From the NCBI RefSeq assembly GCF_004028635.1, contig NZ_RQJW01000003.1, positions 496,001 through 560,000 of the forward strand: DNA of 64,000 nt, written 5' to 3'. The notes beneath the pieces were generated by a model. The model ran no database searches. It saw only the letters and a program-made list of their open reading frames with translations, and was not told where the DNA came from. Below are positions 16,743 to 25,309 of the stretch, piece after piece. Position 1 is the stretch's first letter, and every line of letters begins with the position of its first letter. Source of the stretch: Streptomyces cyaneus (lineage in GTDB: Bacteria; Actinomycetota; Actinomycetes; Streptomycetales; Streptomycetaceae). The position numbers were made by a program, and so were the translations under genes.

Positions 16743-18764
16743 TCAGCCGTCGAGTCGTACGACCCGGACGGCTCCCGCGGGGACCTCGAGGCGGCCCGCG
16801 GCGCGTTCACCGGTCAGCAGCTCGGTGCCGTGCGTCTCCAGCGGCACCTTGGCGTCCGCCGCGGTGTGGTTGACGGCGAACAGGTAGCTGCCCGACTCGC
16901 CGGCGCGGCGCACCACCTCGACGTCACGGGGCAGGTCGACACGCGGGGCGACCTGCGCGTCCTCGATCGCCCAGCCCAGCAGCGCGTCGAGCCCCTCGGC
17001 GCCCAGGCGCGTGGAGACGTACCAGGCGGTGCCCTCGCCGAGGCGGTGCCGGGTGACCGCCGGATGGCCCGCGGCCAGGCCGTCGGCGTACGTCCAGACC
17101 GTCTCGGCGCCGCGCGGGACGACGAACTCGGTCCACACGTCGCCGCTGAGCTCGGAGCCGTCCGGGCCGGTGATGCGCACCAGCTGCTCCCGCAGCAGCG
17201 GCGAGAACTCCTCGATCGTCAGGCCGAGGACATCCCGCAGCGGTCCGGGGTAGGCGCCCTCGTGCACGGCGTCGTGCTCGTCGACGATGCCGGAGAAGTA
17301 CGACACGACGAGGGTGCCGCCGTTCTCCACGTACCGGCGCAGATTGCGGCCGGCCGTCTCCGTCATCAGGTACAGCGCGGGCACGACGACAAGGGGATAG
17401 GCCGACAAGTCGGCTTCCGGGTGCGCGAAGTCGACGGTGAGGTGGCGGTCGTAGAGCACCTCGTAGAAGGCGTCGGCGCGCTCGCGCGGGTCGTGGTCCT
17501 CGCTGGGGCGCCAGTCGAGGTTCTGCGCCCACCAGGAGTGCCAGTCCCACAGCATCGCCACGTCGGCCTGTGTGCGGGTGCCGCGCACGGTGCTCAACGA
17601 GTCGAGGGCGGCGCCGAGTTCGACGACCTCGCGCCACACGCGCGTGTCCGTGCCGCCGTGCGGGAGCATCGCCGAGTGGAACTTCTCGGCGCCGCGCCGG
17701 GACTGCCGCCACTGGAAGAACATGGCGCCCTCGGAGCCGCGCGCCACGTGCGCGAGGGAGTTGCGGGCCATCTGGCCGGGGGCCTTGGCGGGGTTGCGGG
17801 GCTGCCAGTTGACGCCCGAGGTGGAGTGCTCCAGGAGGATCCAGGGCGCTCCCCCGGCCACCGAGCGCGTGAGGTCGGCGGCCATCGCGAGGTTGACGTG
17901 GGTGCGGCGGCCGTCGGTGATCAGGTAGTGGTCGTTGGTGACGATGTCGACCTCACGGCCCCAGGCCCAGTAGTCCACGGAGTCGCACTGGCTGAGGGCG
18001 GTCATGAAGTTGGTCGTGACCGGGACGCCTGGCGAGAGGCGGTGCAGGATGTCCCGCTCCATACGGAAGTTCTCGCGCATGGTGGCGTCGGCGAACCGCT
18101 TGTAGTCCAGCGCCTGGGCCGGGTTGACGGCCGTCGGCGTGGCGCGCGGCGGGTTGATCTGCTCGAAGTCGGAGTAGCGCTGGCCCCAAAATGCCGTGCC
18201 CCAGGCCTCGTTGACCGCGTCGACCGTCCCGTACGTCACCGCCAGCCAGCGCCGGAAGTGCGCGGCGCAGGAGTCGCAGTAGCAGGCCGAGACGGGGACG
18301 CCGTACTCGTTGTGCACGTGCCACAGCGCCAGCGCCGGGTGGTCGCCGTAGCGCTCGGCGAGCTCGGTGGTGATGCTCGCGGCGGCCGCGCGGTAGTCGG
18401 CGTTGCTGTGACAGATGGCGGCGCGCGAGCCGAACTCGTAGTGCACGCCCTCCGCCGTGACGGGCAGGGCCTCAGGATGCGCGCGGTAGAACCACACCGG
18501 CGGGCAGACGGTGGGCGTGCCCAGGTCCACGTGGATGCCGTTCTCGTGCAGCAGGTCGAACAGGCGGTCCAGCCAGCCGAAGTCGTACACCCCGGGTGAG
18601 GGCTCCAGCAGGGCCCAGGAGAAGATCCCGACACTCACCATCGTGACGCCGGCCTCCCGCATCAGCCGGACGTCTTCCTGCCAGACGCTTTCCGGCCACT
18701 GCTCGGGGTTGTAGTCCCCACCGAAGGCGAGCCTGGTGAGGCCCCTGGGGGTGGTCTCCGGCAT
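16743..18764 (-). CDS. GH42 beta-galactosidase
   Basis: This 673-residue intracellular enzyme has no signal peptide and hydrolyses beta-galactosides, here probably imported galacto-oligosaccharides. The GH42 (beta/alpha)8 domain opens with FGGDYNPEQWP. The acid/base is Glu153 in HVHNEYG and the nucleophile is Glu312 in LLEHSTSG. A Cys cluster near residues 160-170 (CYCDSC), with an earlier Cys, fits the structural zinc site of the family. The trimerisation and beta-sandwich domains follow. The start region GGGAGAGATCCATGCC is identical to that of the divergent binding-protein gene. Confidence 0.94.
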   Translation of the reverse strand: MPETTPRGLTRLAFGGDYNPEQWPESVWQEDVRLMREAGVTMVSVGIFSWALLEPSPGVYDFGWLDRLFDLLHENGIHVDLGTPTVCPPVWFYRAHPEALPVTAEGVHYEFGSRAAICHSNADYRAAAASITTELAERYGDHPALALWHVHNEYGVPVSACYCDSCAAHFRRWLAVTYGTVDAVNEAWGTAFWGQRYSDFEQINPPRATPTAVNPAQALDYKRFADATMRENFRMERDILHRLSPGVPVTTNFMTALSQCDSVDYWAWGREVDIVTNDHYLITDGRRTHVNLAMAADLTRSVAGGAPWILLEHSTSGVNWQPRNPAKAPGQMARNSLAHVARGSEGAMFFQWRQSRRGAEKFHSAMLPHGGTDTRVWREVVELGAALDSLSTVRGTRTQADVAMLWDWHSWWAQNLDWRPSEDHDPRERADAFYEVLYDRHLTVDFAHPEADLSAYPLVVVPALYLMTETAGRNLRRYVENGGTLVVSYFSGIVDEHDAVHEGAYPGPLRDVLGLTIEEFSPLLREQLVRITGPDGSELSGDVWTEFVVPRGAETVWTYADGLAAGHPAVTRHRLGEGTAWYVSTRLGAEGLDALLGWAIEDAQVAPRVDLPRDVEVVRRAGESGSYLFAVNHTAADAKVPLETHGTELLTGERAAGRLEVPAGAVRVVRLDG

Positions 18765-18851
18765 GGATCTCTCCCGTTTTATCGATCATTTGGGAACGTG
18801 CACACACTGGATCGGCGGTGCGAGCCCAACATAACCGCACAGCAACAACCA

Positions 18852-18893
18852 TTGACAAGTGTCCGGGATGTTTCTCTACTGTGAACGCTCACA
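18852..18893 (+). promoter_or_regulatory. promoter with overlapping LacI-type operator for the galactan importer
   Basis: TTGACA (18852-18857) is followed after exactly 17 bases by TCTACT (18875-18880). Directly on the end of the -10 box lies TGTGAACGCTCACA (18880-18893), a near-perfect palindrome with a central CG, as bound by LacI-family repressors. The regulator is encoded at the end of the operon this promoter serves. The layout fits repression by blocking RNA polymerase. Confidence 0.7.
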
Positions 18894-18947
18894 GAAGCAT
18901 GGCAGGTCTTCGCACCAGGCGGAGACCCCAGGTCAGGGGAGAGATCC

Positions 18948-20276
18948 ATGCCCAACACGAAGCGCCGGCGACTCTTTGTCAGAAGTGCAGCTACGTCCGT
19001 CGCCGTCGCCCTCGGCGCCACCGCCCTCGCCGCCTGCGGCTCCGAAGACGCGAGCGAGGACCCGTCGGGGCCGGTCTCGCTGACGTACTGGACCTGGACG
19101 CCCGGCATGGACAAGGTCGTCGACCTGTGGAACAAGGGCCAGGGCAAGAAGGACCAGATCACGGTCACGGTGAAGAAGCAGGCGTCCGGCGACACGCTGG
19201 TCACCAAGATCCTCACCGCGCACAAGGCGGGCAAGGCCCCGGACCTGGTCCAGGCCGAGTACCAGGCGCTGCCCACGCTGGTCAGCAATGACGCGGTCGC
19301 GGACATAGCGAGCGAGGTCGGCGACGCGAAGGACAAGTTCGCCGAGGGTGTGTGGCAGCAGACCACGCTGGGCACGGACGCGGTCTACGCGGTGCCGCAG
19401 GACATCGGGCCGATGATGTTCTACTACCGCGCGGACCTCTTCAAGCAGTACGGCCTGAAGGTCCCGGCCACCTGGGAAGAGTTCGCCGAGACCGCCCGCG
19501 CGCTGAAGAAGAAGGCCCCGGACAAGGACCTGACCACCTTCTCCGCCAATGACTCCGGCCTCTTCGCGGGCCTGGCCCAGCAGGCCGGCGCCAAGTGGTG
19601 GACGACCTCCGGCGACAAGTGGAAGGTCGGCATCGACGACGCGGCCTCGCAGAAGGTCGCGGGGTTCTGGGGCGACCTCGTCAAGGAGGGCGCCATCGAC
19701 AACCAGCCGATGTACACCCCGGCCTGGAACAAGGCGCTCAACACCGGCAAGCAGATCGCCTGGGTCAGCGCCGTGTGGGCGCCGGGGACCCTGACCACGG
19801 CCGCGCCCGACACCAAGGGCAAGTGGGCCATGGCGCCGCTCCCCCAGTGGTCGGACTCCGAGAACGTCACGGGCAGCTGGGGCGGCTCCTCCACCGCCGT
19901 CACCACGGACTCCAAGAACAAGGCGGCCGCCGCCAAGTTCGCCGCCTGGCTGAACACCGACGGCGACGCCCTCAACGCCCTGGCCAAGGAGAGCGGCATC
20001 TACCCGGCCTCCACGTCGGCCCAGCTCAGCGGCGCCTTCACCACCCCGCCGGACTACTTCTCCAACCAGCCCGACTTCTACACGAAGGCCGCTGAGATCG
20101 CCGAGACGACGGCGCCGTCGGCCTGGGGCCCGAACGTGAACGTCGCCTACACGACCTTCAAGGACGCCTTCGGCAAGGCCGCCAAGGACAAGTCGGACTT
20201 CGCCGCCGCCCTGCAGACCATGCAGGACGACACGGTCGCCGACCTCGAGAAGCAGGGCTTCGAGGTCTCCGAGTGA
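18948..20276 (+). CDS. lipoprotein sugar-binding protein of an ABC importer
   Basis: This 442-residue extracytoplasmic solute-binding protein belongs to family 1 (maltose/oligosaccharide type). An N-terminal twin-Arg-containing signal ends in a lipobox with the lipidated Cys30 (ALAAC). The early SLTYWTWTPG segment and Trp-rich ligand region (GAKWWTT) are typical of oligosaccharide binders. AGGGGAGAG precedes the ATG. It is followed, overlapping by GTGA, by two permeases and a LacI regulator. Beside galactanase and beta-galactosidase, the likely ligand is beta-1,4-galacto-oligosaccharide. No ATPase is encoded, so a shared MsiK-type ATPase probably powers it. Confidence 0.9.
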   Translation: MPNTKRRRLFVRSAATSVAVALGATALAACGSEDASEDPSGPVSLTYWTWTPGMDKVVDLWNKGQGKKDQITVTVKKQASGDTLVTKILTAHKAGKAPDLVQAEYQALPTLVSNDAVADIASEVGDAKDKFAEGVWQQTTLGTDAVYAVPQDIGPMMFYYRADLFKQYGLKVPATWEEFAETARALKKKAPDKDLTTFSANDSGLFAGLAQQAGAKWWTTSGDKWKVGIDDAASQKVAGFWGDLVKEGAIDNQPMYTPAWNKALNTGKQIAWVSAVWAPGTLTTAAPDTKGKWAMAPLPQWSDSENVTGSWGGSSTAVTTDSKNKAAAAKFAAWLNTDGDALNALAKESGIYPASTSAQLSGAFTTPPDYFSNQPDFYTKAAEIAETTAPSAWGPNVNVAYTTFKDAFGKAAKDKSDFAAALQTMQDDTVADLEKQGFEVSE

Positions 20277-21208
20277 CCAGCACAAGCCGGCGGGCGTACG
20301 GGGTCAAGGGGGCCCCGTATGCCTTCCTCCTCCCCGCAACGATCCTCTTCGCGCTGTTCTTCGCCCTGCCCATCGGGTACGCGATCTGGCTCAGCTTCCA
20401 CAAGGTGAAGGTCTCCGGGCTCGGCCTGGGCGCCGGCGCCCGCAAGGAGGTCTGGGCCGGGCTGGAGAACTACACCGACGCCCTCACCGACAACGAGCTG
20501 GTCGACGGCGCGCTGCGCGTGCTCGGCTACGGCTGCATCGTGGTGCCGGTGATGCTGGGCCTCGCCCTGCTGTTCGCCCTGATGCTGGACTCCGAGAAGG
20601 TGCGGCTCGCGCCCTTCACCCGGCTCGCGATCTTCCTGCCGTACGCCATCCCCGGCGTCGTGGCCGCGCTGCTGTGGGGCTTTCTGTACCTGCCGGACGT
20701 CAGCCCGTTCTACTACGTGCTCGAGAAGCTGGGCATGCCGCAGCCCGACCTGCTGGACGGCGGCCCGCTGTACCTCGCCCTGTCGAACATCGCGGTCTGG
20801 GGCGGCACCGGCTTCAACATGATCGTCATCTACACCTCGTTGCAGGCGATCCCGGCCGAGGTGTACGAGGCGGCCAAGCTGGACGGTGCCACACCGCTGC
20901 AGGTCGCGCTGAAGATCAAGATCCCGATGGTGGCGCCCTCACTGGTGCTGACCTTCTTCTTCTCGATCATCGCCACGCTCCAGGTGTTCAGCGAGCCGAC
21001 CACCCTCAAGCCGCTCACCAACTCCGTGTCCACGACCTGGAGTCCGCTGATGAAGGTGTACCAGGACGCCTTCGGCAAGGGCGACATCTACGCGGCGGCC
21101 GCCCAGGCCACGATCATCGCCCTCGCGACGCTGCTGCTGTCCTTCGGGTTCCTGCGGGCCGCGAACCGTCGTAACAAGCAGGACGTCAGTCAAGGAGGGG
21201 CGCGATGA
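20273..21208 (+). CDS. ABC sugar importer permease, MalF type
   Basis: This 311-residue permease has six membrane helices. The EAA loop that docks the ATPase is EVYEAAKLDGATPLQVALKI (near residues 195-215). The GTG start overlaps the binding-protein stop by 4 bases and its own stop overlaps the next permease by 4 bases. It forms the membrane channel with the MalG-like partner. Confidence 0.92.
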   Translation: MTSTSRRAYGVKGAPYAFLLPATILFALFFALPIGYAIWLSFHKVKVSGLGLGAGARKEVWAGLENYTDALTDNELVDGALRVLGYGCIVVPVMLGLALLFALMLDSEKVRLAPFTRLAIFLPYAIPGVVAALLWGFLYLPDVSPFYYVLEKLGMPQPDLLDGGPLYLALSNIAVWGGTGFNMIVIYTSLQAIPAEVYEAAKLDGATPLQVALKIKIPMVAPSLVLTFFFSIIATLQVFSEPTTLKPLTNSVSTTWSPLMKVYQDAFGKGDIYAAAAQATIIALATLLLSFGFLRAANRRNKQDVSQGGAR

Positions 21209-22113
21209 GTTCCCTTGCCGTCGGCAAGGCCGAATCGGCCGCCGGCACCACGCCCGGCACCGTCCAGAACCGCCCGCCGCTGCGCCGCCGGATCGCGCTG
21301 ATCCCCACGGTCACGCTGCTCTTCGGCGCGCTCTACTGCCTGCTGCCCGTGGCGTGGGTGGTGATCGCGGCGACCAAGTCCGGCAGTGAGCTGTTCTCCA
21401 CGTTCACCTTCCTGCCGGGCACGGGCTTCGCCGACAACTTCTCGGACCTGAGCGCCTACCGCGACGGCGTGTACTGGCAGTGGATGGGCAACTCCGCGCT
21501 GTATGCCGGTCTCGGCGCCCTGCTGTCGACGTGTGTGTCGGCATTCAGCGGCTACGCGCTGGCGATCTACCGCTTCCGCGGCCGCGAGACGATCTTCAAC
21601 GTGCTGCTGGCGGGTGTGCTGATGCCACCGGTCATCCTCGCCATCCCGCAGTACCTGCTGCTGGCGAAGGCCGACCTGACGGACTCCTACCTGGGGGTGC
21701 TGCTCCCGCAGATCCTCTCGCCGTACGGCGTCTACCTCTCGCGGATCTACGCCGCCGCGGCCGTCCCCGGTGACGTGGTCGAGGCGGGCCGCATGGACGG
21801 GGCGAGCGAGTGGCGGATCTTCACCCGGGTCTCGCTGCCGATGATGGTGCCCGGCATGGTGACGGTGTTCCTCTTCCAGTTCGTGGCGATCTGGAACAAC
21901 TTCCTGTTGCCGTACATCATGCTCAGCGACGACGAGAAGTTCCCGATCACGCTCGGTCTGTTCACGCTCCTCGAACAGGGCGCCAACACGCCCGCGCTGT
22001 ACACGCTGGTGATCACCGGTGCGTTCCTCGCGGTCATTCCGCTGGTGGTGCTCTTCCTGGTCATCCAGCGGTTCTGGAGCCTCGATCTGCTCTCCGGAGC
22101 CGTAAAGTCATGA
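21205..22113 (+). CDS. ABC sugar importer permease, MalG type
   Basis: This 302-residue permease has six helices after a ~30-residue cytoplasmic N-terminus. The EAA loop is DVVEAGRMDGASEWRIFTRV. The ATG overlaps the preceding permease (ATGA), and the end overlaps the LacI regulator gene (ATGA). It pairs with the MalF-like protein. Confidence 0.92.
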   Translation: MSSLAVGKAESAAGTTPGTVQNRPPLRRRIALIPTVTLLFGALYCLLPVAWVVIAATKSGSELFSTFTFLPGTGFADNFSDLSAYRDGVYWQWMGNSALYAGLGALLSTCVSAFSGYALAIYRFRGRETIFNVLLAGVLMPPVILAIPQYLLLAKADLTDSYLGVLLPQILSPYGVYLSRIYAAAAVPGDVVEAGRMDGASEWRIFTRVSLPMMVPGMVTVFLFQFVAIWNNFLLPYIMLSDDEKFPITLGLFTLLEQGANTPALYTLVITGAFLAVIPLVVLFLVIQRFWSLDLLSGAVKS

Positions 22114-23141
22114 CCATGAGCAACACGGGGGGCCGACGCAGACCGCCGACGATCCACGACGTGGCGCGCGAGGCCGGAGTCTCACGGGGCACGGTCTCGC
22201 GGGTGCTCAACGGCGGGCACTACGTCAGCCCGACCGCCCAGGAGGCGGTCAACGCGGCGATCCGCAAGACGGGTTACGTCGTCAACCGGCACGCCCGCTC
22301 GCTGATCACGGGGCGTTCGGACTCGATCGGCTTCCTGCTGACCGAGCCGCAGGAGCGGTTCTTCGAGGACCCCAACTTCAACGTCCTGCTCAGCGGCTGC
22401 ACACAGGCGCTCGCGGCGCACGACATCCCGCTGCTGCTGATGCTGGCGGGCACGCCGGACGAACGGCGGCGCATAACGCGGTACATCACGGCGGGGCACG
22501 TCGACGGGGTGCTGCTGGTGTCCAGCCACTCCGGGGACCCGGTGGCCGACGAACTGCGCGAGGCGGGGGTGCCCCTCGTCCAGTGCGGCAAGCCCATGGG
22601 GCTCGGCTCCAAGGTGAGTTACGTGGCGGCGGACGACCGGGACGGCGCCCGTGACATGGTGCGCCACCTGCTGTCCCTGGGCCGGCGCCGGATCGGCGTG
22701 GTGAGCGGCCCGCTGGACACCCCGGGCGGCGTCGATCGCCTCGCCGGCTACAAGGAGGTACTCACGGAAGCGGGCGTCGAGATCGACGATGCGCTCATCG
22801 TCTCCGGCGACTACAGCCGGGCCAGTGGCGAGGCGGGCACCGAGCGGCTGCTGGCGCAGGCCCCGGACATGGACGCCTTGTTCGTGGCCTCCGACCTGAT
22901 GGCACAGGGCGCCCTGACGGCGCTCCACCGGGCAGGCCGCCGGGTGCCCGAGGACGTGTCCGTGGGCGGCTTCGACGACTCCAGCGCGGCCACGGAGGCC
23001 ACCCCCGCCCTCACGACGGTGCGCCAGCCCTACGACCGCATCAGCGCCGAGATGGTGCGGTTGCTGCTCGCGCAGATCGGCGGTGAGGACCCGGCGGCGG
23101 TGATCCTGCCGACGGAGCTGGTGAAGCGGGAGTCGACGTAA
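22110..23141 (+). CDS. LacI-family repressor of the galactan locus
   Basis: This 343-residue regulator has an N-terminal helix-turn-helix (TIHDVAREAGVSRGTVSRVLNG, residues ~12-33) and a hinge. A periplasmic-binding-protein-like effector domain follows (DSIGFLLTE...DGVLLVSSHS...VGGFDDS). It is translated from an ATG overlapping the permease stop (ATGA), with GGAG upstream. As last gene of the importer operon it is likely an autoregulated repressor released by a galactoside. The probable operator is the palindrome at 18880-18893. Confidence 0.92.
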   Translation: MTMSNTGGRRRPPTIHDVAREAGVSRGTVSRVLNGGHYVSPTAQEAVNAAIRKTGYVVNRHARSLITGRSDSIGFLLTEPQERFFEDPNFNVLLSGCTQALAAHDIPLLLMLAGTPDERRRITRYITAGHVDGVLLVSSHSGDPVADELREAGVPLVQCGKPMGLGSKVSYVAADDRDGARDMVRHLLSLGRRRIGVVSGPLDTPGGVDRLAGYKEVLTEAGVEIDDALIVSGDYSRASGEAGTERLLAQAPDMDALFVASDLMAQGALTALHRAGRRVPEDVSVGGFDDSSAATEATPALTTVRQPYDRISAEMVRLLLAQIGGEDPAAVILPTELVKREST

Positions 23142-23157
23142 CGGCGTGAGCGGGCCT

Positions 23158-23200
23158 CGAGGGCACGCCGCACGGCGATCCAGCCGTGGGCGCGCCCTCG
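23158..23200 (+). terminator. long hairpin terminator after the LacI gene
   Basis: CGAGGGC(A)CGCC...CACGGC pairs with GCCGTG...GGCG(C)GCCCTCG around a GATCCA loop, giving about 17 base pairs with one mismatch and one bulge. It lies 17 bases after the repressor stop and ends the galactan importer operon. Confidence 0.75.
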
Positions 23201-23304
23201 GTGTGCGACCGGTCAGGAATCGAGAAGCCGCCCACCGCTCCCCCGCCCTAGCGTGAAACCACCGACGAAAACCGTCGGCGCACACTTCACGTCAGGAGTA
23301 GGCC

Positions 23305-23655
23305 ATGACTGCCGGAGTCAACACGATCATCTACCCCGTCAAGGACCTCGACGGGACGAAGGCCCTGTTCAGGGCCCTGCTGGGCACGGAACCGTATGCG
23401 GACGAGCCGTACTACGTCGGCTTCAAGGACGCCGGACAGGACGTCGGCCTCGACCCCAACGGGCACGCGAAGGGCATGACCGGTCCGGTCCCCTACTGGC
23501 ACGTCGACGACATCAGGACGACCCTGGCGGCCCTGCTGGAAGCGGGCGCCGAGACGCTCCAGGACGTCCATGACGTCGGTGGCGGCAGGCTGATCGCCTC
23601 GGTGAAGGACGCCGACGGCAATCTCGTCGGCATCCTCCAGGACCCGACCGGCTGA
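23305..23655 (+). CDS. VOC-family (glyoxalase/bleomycin-resistance fold) protein
   Basis: This 116-residue single-domain protein has two beta-alpha-beta-beta-beta units (NTIIYPVKDLDGTKALFRALLG and WHVDDIRTTLAALLEAGAETL). Small single VOC proteins of this type act as dimers on diverse substrates. No substrate can be assigned. Start ATG is preceded by AGGAGTAGGCC. It is monocistronic and lies upstream of a MarR regulator in the same direction, 83 bases apart. Confidence 0.8.
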   Translation: MTAGVNTIIYPVKDLDGTKALFRALLGTEPYADEPYYVGFKDAGQDVGLDPNGHAKGMTGPVPYWHVDDIRTTLAALLEAGAETLQDVHDVGGGRLIASVKDADGNLVGILQDPTG

Positions 23656-23680
23656 TCGCCCGCCGTCGGTCGCACTTCGC

Positions 23681-23707
23681 TTGCGCGTGCACTAATTGCA
23701 CGCTCAA
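23681..23707. promoter_or_regulatory. palindromic candidate operator upstream of marR
   Basis: TTGCGCGTGCA (23681-23691) and TGCACGCTCAA (23697-23707) are complementary at 10 of 11 positions around a CTAAT centre. The site lies 31 bases before the MarR start codon, in the gap after the VOC gene. MarR dimers bind palindromes of this size, so autoregulation is likely. Confidence 0.65.
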
Positions 23708-23738
23708 CAATTGGCTGGATCGGTGCTACCGTGCCGGT

Positions 23739-24128
23739 ATGGCAGTGAAGACGGCCGACGCAGGGCTCGAGGAACGGTGGCGGGACATCCTGTCGGTGCA
23801 CGCCCGCACCATGTGCGAGATCGACCGCGTGCTGCACCCGCACGGCCTGGGCGCGAGCGACTTCGAGGTGCTCGACATGCTCGCGTCCGCGGCGCCCGAG
23901 GAGGGCGAGCAGTGCCGGGTGCAGAACCTGGTCGGACGGGTCCATCTCAGCCAGAGCGCGCTGTCCCGGCTCATCGGGCGGCTGGAGAAGGACGGTCTGG
24001 TGGAGCGTTCCGTCTGCGCGGAGGACCGGCGCGGTGTGTTCGTCACCCTCACCCGTAAGGGCCGCGATCTGCACGCGGAGGTCCTACCGCTGCAGCGCGA
24101 CGTACTGGCCCGGATGCTGAGCAGCTGA
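23739..24128 (+). CDS. MarR-family transcriptional regulator
   Basis: This 129-residue winged-helix protein has the dimer helices at both ends, the recognition region HLSQSALSRLIGRLEKDGLVERS (~68-90) and the wing EDRRGVFVTLTRKG. It is full length for a short MarR. A near-perfect palindrome at 23681-23707 lies just upstream. Targets could include the neighbouring VOC gene, but this is inferred only from proximity. The ligand is unknown. Confidence 0.88.
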   Translation: MAVKTADAGLEERWRDILSVHARTMCEIDRVLHPHGLGASDFEVLDMLASAAPEEGEQCRVQNLVGRVHLSQSALSRLIGRLEKDGLVERSVCAEDRRGVFVTLTRKGRDLHAEVLPLQRDVLARMLSS

Positions 24129-24264
24129 CCTCGGGCAGCTGGAGCACGAACTCGCGTGGATCCGCCGGGCCCGTGGGTGGCGGGTCAGGGTGCGGGAGGG
24201 CAGTTTGCCGTCGGCATGGGAAGCCGCCTCCGGTGGCGGTGCCGAGCAGGACCATCCACCGCCG

Positions 24265-25119
24265 TCATTCCTGCCGCAGCAGTTCCCGTACGGCGCTGAA
24301 GGCGGCCTCGGTCGTCGCCGCGTCCGCGCCGGGGCGGGCGAGGGCGCTCATCGGGATCGGAGTGACGGGTGGCAGGCCCTCGTACGGGGTGAGTCCGTCC
24401 GGCGCGGCACCGACCGAGGCGAGCAGGGCCACGCCCTGGCCGGTGCGGGCGATGTCGAGGACGCCCGCGAGGTAGCCGGCGTCGCCGACGATCGCGGCGG
24501 GCACTGCGTGTCTGGCGAGGGTGGCGATGGCCCGGCGGCGGATCGCGCACGGTTCCTCGACGGCGACCAGCGGTACCGGGGCGGGTGCGGGCGGGGGTGC
24601 CCAGCCGGGGACGGCGTGCCAGGTGAGCGGGAGGCCGCCGACGGGGGTGCCCTCGGTGGCGGCGGCCTCGGTGACGTAGACCGCGACATCGACGCTGCCG
24701 CGTTCCACGGCCTCCACCAGCCGGGCGGAGCGGTCGATCCTGAATCGCACCCGGCAGCCGGGGCGTACCTGCTGGACCGCGGCGGTGAGCCGGGGCAGGA
24801 ACTGGTCGGCGGCGTGTTCGGTGGAGCCGACGGTGACGGTGTCGCCCTCGGCGTCGAGCAGTGTGCGTACGGCCTCGTCGTGCACGGCGAGGATCCGGCG
24901 AGCCTGTTCCAGCAGCAGGCGCCCTTCGGGGGTGAACCGGGTGCCACGGCCCTCGCGTTCGACCACCGGACGCCCCAGGGTCTTCTCCAGTCTGCGCACA
25001 TGCTGGCTGACTGCGGACTGGCTCAGGGAGAGCGTCTGGGCGGCGCGGTGGAAGCCGCCGCAGTCGGCTATCGCGGTCAGGCTGCGCAGGGCCACGATGT
25101 CGAGGACGGGTTGGGGCAT
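24265..25119 (-). CDS. LysR-family regulator divergent from the sulfur operon
   Basis: This 284-residue protein has an N-terminal LysR helix-turn-helix (DIVALRSLTAIADCGGFHRAAQTLSLSQSAVSQHVRRLE in segments, residues ~6-45) and a two-lobe effector-binding domain (~90-280). The ATG at 25119 gives the standard LysR N-terminus. A GTG at 25140 would add seven residues and has no better ribosome site. It is divergent from the Cys-codon leader peptide and organosulfur operon, so it may control them as SsuR/CysB-like regulators do. GATC-rich palindromes at 25142-25159 lie between. Confidence 0.82.
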   Translation of the reverse strand: MPQPVLDIVALRSLTAIADCGGFHRAAQTLSLSQSAVSQHVRRLEKTLGRPVVEREGRGTRFTPEGRLLLEQARRILAVHDEAVRTLLDAEGDTVTVGSTEHAADQFLPRLTAAVQQVRPGCRVRFRIDRSARLVEAVERGSVDVAVYVTEAAATEGTPVGGLPLTWHAVPGWAPPPAPAPVPLVAVEEPCAIRRRAIATLARHAVPAAIVGDAGYLAGVLDIARTGQGVALLASVGAAPDGLTPYEGLPPVTPIPMSALARPGADAATTEAAFSAVRELLRQE

Positions 25120-25141
25120 GCCGTGACAGTAGCCCGGCACG

Positions 25142-25159
25142 GCGATCGATCGCGATCGC
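25142..25159. promoter_or_regulatory. overlapping palindromes between lysR and the sulfur leader
   Basis: GCGATCGATCGC (25142-25153) and GCGATCGC (25152-25159) are perfect palindromes. They lie 23 bases upstream of the LysR start and 27 bases before the -35 box of the leader promoter. They are a plausible LysR binding region. Confidence 0.4.
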
Positions 25160-25185
25160 TGATCGGTTTCGATGCGGAATCGTCG

Positions 25186-25216
25186 TTGGACGTGGTCCGC
25201 CGCGTCCGGTCATGAT
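25186..25216 (+). promoter_or_regulatory. candidate leaderless promoter of the sulfur operon
   Basis: TTGGAC (25186-25191) and CATGAT (25211-25216, 4 of 6 matches) are 19 bases apart. The expected start of transcription, 7 bases after the -10 box, is the A of the leader-peptide ATG at 25223. No Shine-Dalgarno sequence precedes this ATG, which fits a leaderless mRNA. Confidence 0.5.
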
Positions 25217-25222
25217 GAGCGC

Positions 25223-25309
25223 ATGCTGCACGCAACCGCTTCCGCTGCCCTTCTGACGCAGCGCCGAGTCATCGACTTCGGCGTGGCGTGCAGCGCGCGC
25301 TGTTGCTGA
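25223..25309 (+). CDS. 28-residue Cys-containing leader peptide (regulatory uORF)
   Basis: ATG at 25223 opens a 28-codon frame encoding MLHATASAALLTQRRVIDFG then VACSARCC, ending in TGA. The last six codons include three Cys codons, two of them adjacent to the stop. Short peptides with this LTxRR-V-DFG / Cys-rich pattern precede sulfur-uptake operons in actinobacteria, and Cys-rich small ORFs have been described as cysteine-responsive attenuators in mycobacteria. It would sense the supply of cysteinyl-tRNA and set expression of the organosulfur operon that starts 163 bases on. A palindrome CAGCGCGCGCTG (25291-25302) overlaps its Cys codons. Confidence 0.75.
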   Translation: MLHATASAALLTQRRVIDFGVACSARCC

